Source of the DNA: Urophycis tenuis
Taxonomy: Eukaryota > Chordata > Actinopteri > Gadiformes > Phycidae
DNA length: 64,000 bases
Reading direction: 5' to 3'
NCBI GenBank assembly: GCA_036785325.1
Contig: JAXIVH010000193.1
Location: 107,501-171,500 of the forward strand
Shown: piece by piece, positions 52,871 through 64,000 of the stretch
Numbering within the stretch: position 1 is the first letter of the stretch
Layout: every line of letters starts with the position of its first letter
Translations under genes and position numbers: made by a program
Notes under the pieces: model-generated
What the model saw: only the letters and a program-made list of their open reading frames with translations
Databases searched by the model: none
Told to the model about the DNA's origin: nothing

Positions 52871-52880
52871 TTTCACTTTC
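52871..52880 (-). promoter_or_regulatory. ISRE-like site upstream of the dsRBD gene
   Basis: TTTCACTTTC reads GAAAGTGAAA on the gene strand, the GAAANNGAAA core of an interferon-stimulated response element, about 650 bp upstream of the chosen ATG. One or two such matches are expected by chance in a window of this size, so the support is weak. The rest of 52400-52990 shows nothing else. Confidence 0.3.
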
Positions 52881-52997
52881 ATGTGGACCTGAATCCGATC
52901 CAGGTAGGATTTCTGCATTGTGACGTCAGTGGCGTCCGAAATGTTCCCCAGTATTGTTTCTTGTCATGACGAGCAAGTCAAATATCCTGTCTGATTC

Positions 52998-53181
<184 letters not shown>

Positions 53182-53429
53182 CAGGTACTGGTTCCACGGT
53201 ACTGGCATCGCCAAAAATAAAGAAACAATTAACATCAACGTTGATGAAAAAAAAAAAAGCTGAAAGGTGTTCATCTGCTATGAATTAGGGAAAATTATCC
53301 GTTTGGAGGCTCTAGCGCTACAGGAGGTGATTTAATTAGTAGGTGAAGGGGACACTTGGGAGTGAGCTAATAACACGGGGTCTCTTTTATATGAAAGAGG
53401 GCATCGAGGACATAAGGGTTTATCAATTC

Positions 53430-53745
53430 AAATCAATTCAATTTTATTTATATTGTACCAATTCATAACATAAGTTATCTTAAGACTCTTTACATTTAGA
53501 GCAGGTCTACACCAAAACTCTTTAATGTTCTTTACAGAGACCCAACAGTTTCCCACCATGAGCAACCAATTTATGCGGCAGTGGCAAGGAGAAAACTCCT
53601 TTTTAACAGGCAGAAACCTCTGCTCAGACCAGGCTCGGCCATGTTGGTTGAGGGGGAGATAGAGAAAGGGGGAATTAAACCACATGGCATAGTGCAGGCC
53701 GGACGGGGGGCTGCAGAGCAGCAACGGCAGCGACAGTGAAAAGAT
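53430..53745. mobile_element. Dispersed teleost retroposon-like repeat
   Basis: Begins AATTCAATTTTATTTATATT and includes ACAGAGACCCAACAGTTTCC and GGCAAGGAGAAAACTCC, a sequence I recognise as highly repeated in fish genomes. Non-coding. The stretch 53746-54270 shows nothing recognisable. Confidence 0.5.
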
Positions 53746-54270
53746 CATCAGCGCCAGCACTGCTATCGCATTTTGTATTGATAATCAAACATTTTATATA
53801 CAGTAGCTTATTAAATACCATACGTGACTGTTCAGCAACCTCAAGATGCACAGAAGGATGTGTCACCAGAGTCTGTCATGGTTCAAAAAAAGCAAACATA
53901 TTGCTGTTTTCCAGTGTTTACCCACTTCCCTCAGTCTTCTTCACTATCAGACTCTACCGTATGTGTCCGACGCCTACCCCGCTTGCCTTGGCAATCTAGC
54001 CCTGAGCATAACCCTGGTCAGAGCTGTAGCTGCCTAATCACGTCTGTGTAGTAGCTCTCTCCTGGGACCTTTTGCACTGGGAAGTGTGCAGGGATTGTTC
54101 AAGAGTTTGGATATAGCTAATTCTTGGGATATGTTTCTTTCTTGATGACTAAGTAACCTCTTAGAACCACAATGCTCATTCCTTCTCAATCCGTACCCCT
54201 CATTGATTATTTAATCCCCGGTGTTAAGCAAAATGTTTGAATATGTACTACTCAGTTGTTATACATATAT

Positions 54271-55300
54271 ATGAGGGGCCGTTTAGGACTTAACTATTGA
54301 GACACTCTTACACTCACTACTGAGACACTCTCACACATACTAATGAAACACTCTTACATTCACTATTGAAACGCTCTCACACTCACTATTGAAACACTCA
54401 CACATACATACATACTCTGTAAACCTATGCACGCTCATATATAAAACATTATACACACTCGTCTGAAACACTTACACATACATATGAGAAACACACACGC
54501 ATACATATATACTTCCGTGTCATATACACATACATATGAAATGCTTGCATGTATACAAGTGAAACATTTATACGTATCTATACACTATACACTCATGCAT
54601 TCACATATGAAAATGTTATACATATATATTGTTGAACATTTATACATTCATAACTGAATCTCTTGCATGATTACAAAGATATAAAAAGTTTAGATGCATG
54701 TGCAAGTGTTTCATATATATTTGTATAAATGTTTCAAATGTGCATGTATACGTTTTTCAATTATAAGTGTGTATGCTCTCACATGAGGATGTGCAAGCGT
54801 TTCACATGTATTCATACAAGTAATTTCAGTAGTGACCGTGAGAGCGTTTCAATAGTGTATGTGAGAGCGTTTCAATGGTGTATGTGAGAGCGTTTCAATA
54901 GTGTATGTAAGAGCGTTTCAGTAGTATGTATGAATGAAATCTCACTAGCATACGGAAGGTATCTCACTTTCACCGGAAGGCGGAAGTAAAGAGTGCAGAA
55001 TTTGAACAGCGAAAAATTTTGCGCTAATATTGAAGTGATGGTTCGGAGTAAAATTCACCCAATAATCCAGCCAAATACCCCCTCATATGCATTTTTAGCG
55101 ACGGTCTATATTTATCAAGTTTAGGGGTATCAGCCGAAGCTTATTAAGGCTGGTTTATGCTTCTGCGTAGGGATTGCGTGGGGTTTACGTCTCGAAATGC
55201 AATTCATTGCCACACCGGTAGAGGGACCAGAATGACCATTCTGGTTATTACATACGGATGCAAAAGTTTTATATATATATGCTTCGACTGATTGGCGACA

Positions 55301-55397
<97 letters not shown>

Positions 55398-56706
55398 CGC
55401 CAATCAGCCGAAGCATTTATCAAGGCTGTGTTTACACCGTGGCGGTGTTTACGAGTGGAAAACGGAAAAGCGATCTCCAGCCAATGTAGTTCGCGGACCA
55501 ATCACAGCCAAAGCCAACGCGTTGGGACGGCGTAGAGACTGCGTCGCCTCGACGCGCGTCTAGGATTTGGGGAGGTGCACGTCAAGGACGTAAAGGGTCT
55601 GCAAAGGGTCCGCAAAGGGTCCGCCGTCCCCCCGCGTCGCGTCGACGCGGAAGTATAAACGAAGCATAACCCAGCCTAGTTGAAGCTATCAGAAAAGTGC
55701 TCTTTTAAATAAACTCCTGGTGTACTAACAAACTTTAAAATGCCTCGTTTTGTGAGCACAGACCATATATGTACTACTACAGAAGTTGGGTAACAATCCA
55801 TGCATTATTAGTGGGGTAATTTACGAGATATACACACACACGGACACTCCAATACTAAGCCATTCGGCTGATACCCCTAAACTTGATAAATATAGACCGT
55901 CGCTAAAAATGCATCTGAGGGGGTATTTGGCTGGATTATTGGGTGAATTTTACTCCGAACCATCACTTTAAGATTAGCGCAAAAATTTTCGCTGTTCAAA
56001 TTCTGGACTCTTTACTTCCGCCTTCCGGTGAAAGTGAGATACCTTCCGTATGCTAGTGAGATTTCATTCATACATACTACTGAAACGGTCTTACATACAC
56101 CATTGAAACGCTCTCACATACACTATTGAAACGCTCTCACGGTCACTACTGAAATTACTTGTATGAATACATATGAAACGCTTGCACATCCTCATGTGAG
56201 AGCATACACACTTATAATTGAAAAAACGTATACATACACATTTGAAACATTTATACAAATATATATGAAACACTTGCACATGCATCTAAACTTTTTATAT
56301 CTTTGTAATCATATGCAAGAGATTCAGTTATGAATGTAGTGTTCAACAATATGTATGTATAACATTTTCATATGTGAATGCACGAGTGTTTCAGATAGAT
56401 ACGTATAAATGTTTCACTTGTATGCATGCAAGCATTTCATATGTATGTGTATATGACACGGAAGTATATATGTATGCGTGTGTGTTTCTCATATGTATGT
56501 GTAAGTGTTTCAGACGAGTGTGTATAATGTTTTATATATGAGCGTGCATAGGTTTACAGAGTATGTATGTATGTGTGAGTGTTTCAATAGTGAGTGTGAG
56601 AGCGTTTCAATAGTGAATGTAAGAGTGTTTCATTAGTATCTGTGAGAGTGTCTCAGTAGTGAGTGTAAGAGTGTCTCAATAGTTAAGTCCTAAACGGCCC
56701 CTCATA
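54271..56706. mobile_element. 2.4-kb foldback element with minisatellite arms, split by a Harbinger-like MITE
   Basis: Ends ATGAGGGGCCGTTTAGGACT and AGTCCTAAACGGCCCCTCAT. Both arms are built of degenerate units of about 20 bp (ACTATTGAAACGCTCTCACA, in inverse on the other side). They then share CTTCCGGTGAAAGTGAGATA and GGAGTAAAATTCACCC towards the centre. A spacer of about 200 bp (55678-55855) is unpaired. No coding sequence. Confidence 0.8.
55147..55677. mobile_element. PIF/Harbinger-like MITE, second copy
   Basis: AGGCTGGTTTATGCTTC at the left, GAAGCATAACCCAGCCT at the right. Same family as the host element 19510-36214 but without its large insertions. The centre is an (AT)n tract at 55303-55392 flanked by inverted GTTGTCGCCAATCAG. 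TTA precedes the left end; no matching triplet follows the right end. Confidence 0.75.
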
Positions 56707-57330
56707 CATATAGATTGTGTCTATTGTGTAGGCCTAGCCGTTCACAGAAGGGATGCAGTAGTACTATTGTACCACTGTGAGGCGCTATCTAAGGACGCAA
56801 ACTTGCGTCATATGTTAATGAGGGTGTGTTCACCTGATGCACAAGTGTTCCAGATGTTTCAGCCATATTTATTTGTCATGCTTGTACAACAAACTGTATC
56901 CATAAAATGAATCTCAGTCCACAGCGAGAGTGGAGTGAGTCCCAGTTTATTTATCATTTTTGTAATTTTTCTTCTTTCTTTCTTCAATCTGTTCTTTTCT
57001 TTCTCTTTATTTCTTTCTTCCGTTTGTTCTTTTTTCTTTCTCTTTATTTCTGTCTTCAGTCTCGCTGCACTGTACTATCAAACTCCCAAGTCATTCTGTG
57101 CCCCTATGAATGGTGTGTTTGCTTCACTCCCTGTATGTCTATGATCCCCATGTTTTTTGTCTTCTTTGTTATATTTATATTTATTTGTCATGCTTGTACG
57201 ACAAAATGTATTAATAAAATACACTTTTGGAATGGATGTTTCAGCAGAAGCAAAGCAAACATAAACTCAATCAAACTCAAATCAAAGTTTTTATTGAAAG
57301 AACATCATCAGTTACATCACATAACATGTA
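56707..57330. other. Region without a recognised gene
   Basis: T-rich stretch with two copies of ATTTGTCATGCTTGTAC (about 56871 and 57185). The 193-residue frame at 56907-57488 is low-complexity Phe/Leu and is not supported as a gene. Confidence 0.4.
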
Positions 57331-57339
57331 ACATCACAG

Positions 57340-57860
57340 CTCAGACTTCAATGTTGGGGATCTTTGGGGTTCTCCTCCTCCTGTTACTCCTCCTCCTGGC
57401 CCTTTGGGTAGCAGGAGAGGTGGTTTGCAGGAGTTGGCGGACCCCCTTCCAACCAATCACATTGGAGAAAATGAGGCTTCTCCTGTAGGAGGAGTCTCTG
57501 TCACAAGGAGATGAGGAGCAGCCGCCTGCTCACGTCCTCTCAGAGCGACGGCTTCTCACGTCCTCTCAGAGCGACGGCTGCTCAAATCCTCTCAGAGCGA
57601 TAGCTGCTCACGTCCTCTCTGAGCGAAGGCTGCTCACGTCCTCTCAGAGCGATGGCTGCTCACGTCCTCTCGCCGGCAACACCTCAGGTCAGCATGACGA
57701 CAGAGGGGGCTGGTGCTGCTCCTCTTCTCCTTGTGTCAGAGACTCCTCCTGCTGGAGGAGCCTCATTTCCTCCATTGTGCTTGGTGGGAAGGGGGTCCGC
57801 TCACTTCTGAAAACCACCTCTCCTGCTCCCCAAAGGGCCAGGAGGCCGCCGCACCGAGTC
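57340..57860. mobile_element. Inverted-repeat element with a 26-bp minisatellite core
   Basis: Inverted arms about 57340-57515 (ending CTGTCACAAGGAGA) and 57729-57860 (starting TCTCCTTGTGTCAGAG). Between them are six units of CTGCTCACGTCCTCTCAGAG plus CGACGG (57523-57680). An inverted partial copy is at 63816-64000. The flank 57861-58590 shows no supported gene. Confidence 0.65.
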
Positions 57861-58589
57861 CAGCACCGTGGACGGCGTGGCTGGACTAGTCCAGCTCCGT
57901 GGTAGATGGTATCTGGACACTGTGGCTGAATGGCGTGTCGTCAGTGGCTGGGCGGCGTGGCTGGACAAGTTCAGTGCTGTGGCCGCCGCCACTGTGTCCT
58001 CTCACTGTGCTGCCTCCTCTCATCCTGCCACCCCGGCCCGTCAGCAGTGTGGTGGCCATCCTGCTCTCTCCAAAGAACAGAAAGGGCCATGATCCTCCTT
58101 TTATACTTGCTTCAGAGGCTCCTTGGTCAGGACAACTCAATCCTCCATGATTGGTTCAACAAACCTCTTCAGGTCTGAAGCTCCACCCCATGCAAAAACA
58201 AAGCGAGAGAGAGAGAAGGCAGTGCTCTCTGCACTGTACTCCTCCCATCCTCACACACACGGTGGGAGGAAGTTAGTCACACCAGACCAGGATGGTGAGC
58301 CCATGAACCTCGTTGATGTGGTATTGTATACTCATATCAGCAGGGTTGTACAAACATCAAATGCCTCTGTAGTACATGTGCTTTGTATCATAAAGTGCTT
58401 CCTCCAATTTTAAAAGATACTCCGGAATACATTTGTGATCATAAGAAAGGGTAATACCCAAATTGATTATATCAATGACATGACAAGTACAATAATACAA
58501 AGAACTACATGTATATCGTTAGACAGTGCTTCAATGCAAAAAGCGATATAGAAAATGATATTGCGTAAAAAGCGATATAGAAAAACAGT

Positions 58590-60095
58590 CACCTCCAACT
58601 GCTGAGTGCAGTGGAAGGTCATTCCAAAGTTTGGGTCCGGCAGCAGAGAAGGCTCTGTCCCCTCTGAGCTTCCGCTTAGACCTCGGTACCTTCAGGTGTA
58701 GCCGATCAGCTGACTTGAGGTACCGAGCAGGAGTGTAGGGGGGAGCAGCTCAAAGATGTAAGGCGGGGTGAGACAATTTAATGAACTCTAAAGTGCACAG
58801 TTAGCCAATGAAGGGAGGCCAGAATGGGAGTAATGTGCTCCCTCTTACGTGTTCCAGTTAAGAGGCGAGCAGCAGCATTTTATACTAACTGGAGATGTGT
58901 GAGGGAGGACTGGCTGACTCCAAAATAAAGTGTATTGCAGTAATCCAACCAAGATGTGATGAAGGCGTGGATTACTGTTTCAAAGTGCTTATGTGTAAGA
59001 AAGGGCTTCACCTTTGCCAGCTGCCTCAGATAAAAAAAAAGCTGGACTTGACTACTGCACCAATTTGCCGATCTAATTTAAAATCACTGTCCAACTTAAA
59101 ACCCAAGTTTGTGACTGTTGGCTTCTTGTAGTGTGCCAAGGGGCCTAAGTCAACAGGGGGGCTTCACAAGAGCCACTGGGACCAAACACCATCATTTCTG
59201 TTTTATTTTCATTACATTTTAAAAAGCTCAGGACATCCAGGCTTTAATGTCTTCAAGACATAACAGAAGTGGTTTAATGGAGAAAGCACCATTCTTCTTC
59301 AGCGGCACATAAATCTGGCTGTGGTCAGCATAACAGTGGAAAGGGATGCCATGCTTTCTCAGGATGGAACCCAGAGGCAGCAGATACATTGAGAAGAGCA
59401 AGGGCCCTAAAATTGAACCCTGTGGAACCCCATATGACAGCGGAACAGAGCAGGACTCAGAACCACCAAGGCTTACGCACATGGTTCTGGCTGCCAGATA
59501 GAATCTGACCCAAACCAAGGCTGTACCACAAATGCCCACTAGGTGCTGCAACCGAGCCACTAAGATGTCGTGGTCCACAGTATCAAAAGCCAAGTCCAGG
59601 AGGATATGAATCACATTATCAGGAGGACAAGAATCACATATTCTCCAGAGTCATTTGCCAGGAGGATGTCATTAAAAACTCTTCAAGCTAAAATAAAGCT
59701 GACTCTTTGCTGTGCAGTGTTCTAAAACCCGACTGGAAAACCTCCAGCACATCATGCTCATCCAGAAAAGACTTTAATTGAACATGAACAACTTTTTCTG
59801 GGATTGTGGAGATAAAAGGCAGCTTGGACCTGTAACAGGGTTAAAAATCCCACGGCTCCGAGCAGGAGCCGTCGAAAACCATGACAGAGGACATGGTCTA
59901 ATGTGTGTCCATGTTCGTGTGTGGGACCAGACACACACTACACCAAAATAAAAGAGTCAATAAGGCTTAAAAAGTCCTTCACCAACGGCTTGTCAGGACA
60001 GCACACGTGAATGTTCAAATCCCCAACAAGAAGGACAAGATCATACTTCGGCATAATTTCAGCCAGAAGATCAGAAGTCCTTACTTTACTCACCA
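58590..60095 (-). mobile_element. Degraded L2/I-like LINE
   Basis: Pieces in gene order on the minus strand: endonuclease remnant at about 60095-59825 (VGDLNIHVCCPDKPLV, then THEHGHTLDHVL), reverse-transcriptase part 59790-59228 and C-terminal part about 59000-58590 (HFETVIHAFITS, NAAARLLTGTRKREH). Internal deletions and stops separate them. Confidence 0.75.
59228..59614 (-). pseudogene. LINE reverse-transcriptase fragment with damaged catalytic site
   Basis: 128 residues with HILVARLQHLVG, GVPQGSILGPLLFS and CYADHSQIY. The catalytic pair, normally YADD, reads YADH here, so even this best-preserved part could not polymerise. Confidence 0.75.
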
Positions 60096-60105
60096 TTACT
60101 CACCA

Positions 60106-62040
60106 TTAAAAGTGTCCTTTTCTGCACTTTCTGGATGCAAAATCATCAATAATGTCATCATATGATATTTGCTTCCCCACATCATGGTTGATGCTCATGA
60201 TGGCCAAACCACTCAGACGTTCCTGGGACATGGAAGATCTCAGATAGCTTTTGATCATTTTTAGCTTGCTGAAGCTCCTCTCAGCTGAGGCAACAGTCAC
60301 AGGCAGAGTGACAGCCATTCTCAGGGCTATCCAAAGGGATAGCCTATCCATAGAGTTCCTCCAGATTTTTCTCACAAAGGAAAGAAAGCAGCACAAAGGC
60401 ATATGAGCTGATGGTAGGTCAGGTAAATTCTTGATTTCGTTTGCCAGATCAACTCCACTGATATCACAGTCTTGGTTGAAGGTCAGAGTTTTCTCAAGTT
60501 CCATACACTGAGCCTTTAAGAAGTCACTGGACATCTGACATGCAGTGCTGAAGTTCAGCACTACTCCATATTTAGTCTTCACCTGGTTCAGAGTTTCAAA
60601 TTCAATTCAAGATTCAAGATTCAAGTAAACTTTATTGTCAGTTTTCATGAATGAACAGTCATACACAAAAACCGAAATGCCGTTTCCCTCGATCCCCGGT
60701 GCTAGACAGCATGCAAATATAAATATAAATATATAAAAATATAAGTATAAAAAAAAAATCTAAATAAAAATGCTAAGAGTATGTGTGTGCAAGTATGCGA
60801 GTATGTGCAATTGAAACAGTAAATAGTAAACAGTAAATAGTAAACAGTAAACAGTAAGATGTGCAATTGTAAACAGTAAGAGGTGCAGTATGGGGGTAAT
60901 AACAGTAATAGTAATAAATAAACAGTATGGACATTATGAACAGTATGGGCAGTATAAACAGTTGTAACAGTGTATAAAAAGTATAAACAGTACTATGAAC
61001 AGTTATTTAACAGATTTATATACGGTATGAACAGTGATAAAGGGCAAAGTGTAAAGTGGCCGTGGTGGTAGGGGGTGGTGGGGCTGTGCATGGTGGTAGG
61101 GGGGTAATCGTTCATCAATGGATGCTATTGTGGAGTCAACCACAATGTTGAAGAAGTTGACCTCAATATTCCGCAGTGCATCAGCCACTGGCTCATCGGG
61201 TGCTTCGTAGCTAAAATGCTTTTTGCTGGTTCTCAGCCTCTTGTCCTTCAAAACAGCTTCTACATTCATTTCCTCACAAATGCTTTTGGCTGTTGTCTGG
61301 GCATCTGAGAATCCAGTGTCCCGGTATTGAGTGAGAGAGGCTTTTGCATTTGAGATTAACTGCACAGCTATGTCAAGCTGCATTGAAGCAGATTGGAGGA
61401 GCTTGTTCACTGTATTTGTTCTTGACAGTATCTCACACCACACTACACAGCAAATCAAGAAGCGGTAAGAACCAACTTCCTCTGCAAGTGACTGTGCCTC
61501 CACTTTCGCCACAGGATCATTAATCTTCTGTCTGGTTTCCAGTAAGGCTTCTCGAATCTCAAAAGCCTGATACCTGACTGCATGGACACTTTGAAGCCTG
61601 CTCTCCCATCTTGTGTCAGTCCATGACTTCACTGTTATGTTCACATGTTGTTTCAAGATATTCCACCTTTGTGTGCCAGCAGAAAAAAAGGTGGACAGCT
61701 TTTGTACATAGCCAAAAAAACAACAGCATCTTTGGAGGATTTGGCAGCATCTGCAATGACGAGGTTTAATGTGTGTGCACCACATGGAACAAACACAGCT
61801 CTGGGATTCATTCTCAACAGTCTGGCTTGTTGGTGTTTACCTTTCATATTGGCCCCATTGTCATAGGCTTGCCCTCTGCAATTGTCAAATGGAATTTTCA
61901 GATCAGTCAGCTTGTCCAAGATGACTGTAGACAGACTTAAGCCAGTTGTAGTCTCAACATTCACAACATTCACAAAGCCGAGGGAGTGTCCCTTTAAAGT
62001 CACACTTCTGAGAATAATAAACATATTCTCCTGGTGACTA
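60106..62040 (-). pseudogene. hAT-family transposase (ZMYM1-like), broken
   Basis: Minus-strand pieces: 62024-61653 (RGQAYDNGANMKGKH and FVPCGAHTLNLV, the hAT core), 61785-61107 (WTDTRWESRLQSV) and 60598-60106 (PVTVASAERSFSKLK, the C-terminal dimerisation domain). The first two overlap in different frames at about 61655-61785, which shows a frameshift. The second and third are separated by a LINE fragment that interrupts ASIDER and FETLNQVK. The N-terminal BED or TTF zinc-finger region is not seen. Such transposase-like proteins are common in fish genomes. Confidence 0.75.
60599..61106 (-). mobile_element. LINE 3' fragment inserted in the hAT transposase
   Basis: On the minus strand it ends TGACAATAAAGTTTACTTGA with a (ATTCTTGA)-like tail. 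A/T-rich, with repeated AAACAGTAAA. Its removal rejoins the transposase frame. Confidence 0.7.
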
Positions 62041-63058
62041 ATTTCCTGTATAGCAGTGGCATGCGGTGAGGTCTGTGGCAGGGTAGGCAGTGACCATTAA
62101 CAAATGTAAATTCCAACGTACACTCGCTATTAATATACTTTCATGTTAATACTCCATTTCTCACAATATAATTGTTCTCATTTTGAGCTCCAGAACCATT
62201 CTGGCAGAACTTGTACATCACATTTTAAACAATATATAGGCGAATATGCCTATACTACAAAAGCTGAGATCATATTGATAAATACAGCTGCATCTTTAAA
62301 AGGGGAATTTGAACAAAATACAAGAATATTTGTTGAACAACATGGAATTTGATGTGACATTTTAGCGTATATACACACCATCATTAATCAGTTCATCATA
62401 ACATAACATGTCACAGGCTGCAAAGTGTGCAATACAAGCATATTACAGATAAACAATTTAGCAGTTTAAAAAGTGCAAGAATCAACAATTAATATCACAG
62501 GCTGCAAAGTGTGCAATACAAGCACATTACAGATCAACAATTTAGCAGTTTATCTGGCTTTGACTTACAGCTAAAATGCATATAAAATACTCCAGTGTGG
62601 TGACTTAAGGCGCCATATCTGATATTGTAACAATTTTCCATATTAGCAGCTGTGATTGGCTCGCATTCCCGCCATAAGCAGAGCCTCTCTGGGTCTGTAT
62701 TTGCCATATTTGGCAATAAGCAGTGCTTTTGCTCGCCCATAGACTTTCGCGTAAACTATGTGATACGCATGCGCAAACTTCGAAATTCACTGCGTTGAAG
62801 TCAATGAATGAATAAGCAGTGAGTCATGCGTTCAATGTTGTAGCCATTCATAATTGTAAATAAAGACATGTTGGTTAACAAAGACATTGTTTCTGAACAT
62901 CAATGAAATTCAAAACCGTATTAACTGAAAAAGATACAAAACACCATGCAGTGTGTAGGCCTATAACAAATTGTCAATATTTTGTCGTCAATGTATGATG
63001 ACGTAACCGTAACGAGTGTTGTCTCAATTCATAGGGGCATGTAGCCCTTACCCCTCTG
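62041..63058. other. Region without a recognised gene
   Basis: Two near-identical 60-bp stretches around CACAGGCTGCAAAGTGTGCA (62412 and 62497) form a short direct repeat. GTGGCATGCGGTGAGGTCTG near 62056 looks like a DNA-element end. Nothing coding is supported. Confidence 0.4.
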
Positions 63059-63118
63059 TTTCAAGGGCCAAGGGGAAGGGGAAGGGGAAGGGCCAAGGGG
63101 AAGGGGAAGGGGTAAGAT
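63059..63118. repeat. (GGGGAA)n low-complexity tract
   Basis: About eight units of AAGGGG/AAGGGCC. Confidence 0.85.
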
Positions 63119-63129
63119 AGAGAATTGAG

Positions 63130-63812
63130 ATTGGGCCTTAATAGACTCATCAAGAGGGCTGGTGATGTAGTGGGTGAGGAATTGGACACTCTGACTACCG
63201 TGGCAGATAGGAGGATGCTGTCCAGGCTACGGACTATCATGGACAATGCCTCTCTCCCTCTCTTTTCCACCCTGGCTCAGCGGAAGTCTTCAGCAGAAGA
63301 CTCCTCTCACCGAGATGCACCACAGAGCGACATAGGAAATCATTCCTGCCTGTGGTCATCAAACTTTACAATTTGTCACTGTCATCTGCATCATAGGTAT
63401 CCATTCTTATTACATGACTGTAATTTCATTTCACTGTAATATCACTACATAACTGCTCATTTCACTACATAACTGTCATTTACTACATAACTGGTCATCT
63501 CTCTGCACAACTGTTGTACAAAAATCCGACATGCTACATCCTTGTGTATGCTATTACCTCGTAGTGTATGCCTGGATGTATGTACATTTATGTATATTAT
63601 CATTTCTTTATGTACATTTTTGTATATTTTATAACATAGGTTATATTTTTACATAGGTTTATATTTTCTACATAGGTTTATATTTTACATAGGTTTACAT
63701 TATATATTTATATATTCTAACACTCTACTATACGTAGAGTGTCCTCTTTCTACTCCTGGAGTATTGTTACGAACGCAATTTCCCTCAGGGATCAATAAAG
63801 TATGTCTGTCTG
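63130..63812 (+). mobile_element. L2/Rex1-type LINE, 3' part
   Basis: The end of the reverse-transcriptase frame is readable (LIKRAGDVVGEELDTL, ADRRMLSRLRTIMDNA). It is followed by an AT-rich 3' UTR ending CTCAGGGATCAATAAAGTATG and a (TCTG)n tail. Confidence 0.7.
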
Positions 63813-63815
63813 TCT

Positions 63816-64000
63816 GACACAAGGAGAAGAGGAGCAGCACCGGCCCCCTCCGTCGTCATGCTGACCTGAGGAGTTGCCAGCGAGAGGACGTGAGCAGCCG
63901 TCGCTCTGAGAGGATGTGAGCAACAGCCACTCTGAGAGGACCTGAACAGCCATCGCTTTGAGAGGACGTGAGCAGCTGTCGCTGTGAGAGGACGTGAGCA
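63816..64000. repeat. Inverted copy of the 26-bp minisatellite, cut by the window end
   Basis: GACACAAGGAGAAGAGGAGC followed by units of GAGAGGACGTGAGCAGCCGT: the reverse complement of about 57523-57745. Confidence 0.8.

Noticed and set aside
56907..57488. 193-residue Phe/Leu-rich frame
   Set aside because: Low-complexity T-rich DNA and part of an inverted repeat; no domain or splice support.

Overview
The window looks like a teleost fish chromosome. The evidence is a Rex3/RTE retrotransposon with a GGATG-type tail, L2/Rex1-type LINEs, BEL/Pao and Ty3/gypsy chromovirus elements, tRNA-derived SINEs, very long dinucleotide microsatellites, and split genes with short exons. The species cannot be fixed from the sequence. 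Most long open frames belong to mobile elements. The host genes are made of short exons that I assembled by hand from splice signals, exon phase and family motifs.

Four host loci are supported. (1) 107-2105, minus: the first four exons of catip, a ciliary gene, with an RFX-type X-box about 50 bp upstream of its ATG. (2) 3228-5527, minus: a caspase-8-like gene with a CARD-like N-terminus (CARD-CASP8 type), carrying one apparent one-base insertion and one in-frame stop. (3) 14604-19180, plus: a class I cytokine receptor alpha chain of the IL5RA/CSF2RA group, with signal peptide, WSAWS, membrane helix and Box1, and one apparent one-base deletion. (4) 39642-52223, minus: an unusual gene of at least 25 exons. 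It joins a CXorf38/DUF4559-like N-terminus (with an RN-x3-H motif as in HEPN RNases) and a coiled coil to a long tandem array of double-stranded-RNA-binding domains, nine complete and three half domains, encoded by phase-1 exons and recently expanded by two tandem duplications. This is the best candidate for an undescribed system.

Layout: 1-6 kb catip and the caspase; 6-14 kb SINE, terminal-inverted-repeat element, 5'-truncated Rex3 and a LINE flanked by a duplicated 180-bp segment; 14.6-19.2 kb cytokine receptor, whose introns hold a 0.9-kb palindrome and a MITE; 19.5-36.2 kb a nest of transposons (PIF/Harbinger-like element > BEL/Pao > LINE fragment > gypsy, with a satellite-armed foldback in the same host element); 36.2-39.6 kb foldback, hAT and MITE; 39.6-52.4 kb the dsRNA-binding gene; 53-64 kb microsatellite, a second 2.4-kb satellite-armed foldback, L2-type LINEs, a broken hAT transposase and an inverted minisatellite.

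Three of the four genes (caspase, cytokine receptor, dsRNA-binding protein) belong to families used in immunity or cell death. Whether they work together cannot be told from the sequence.
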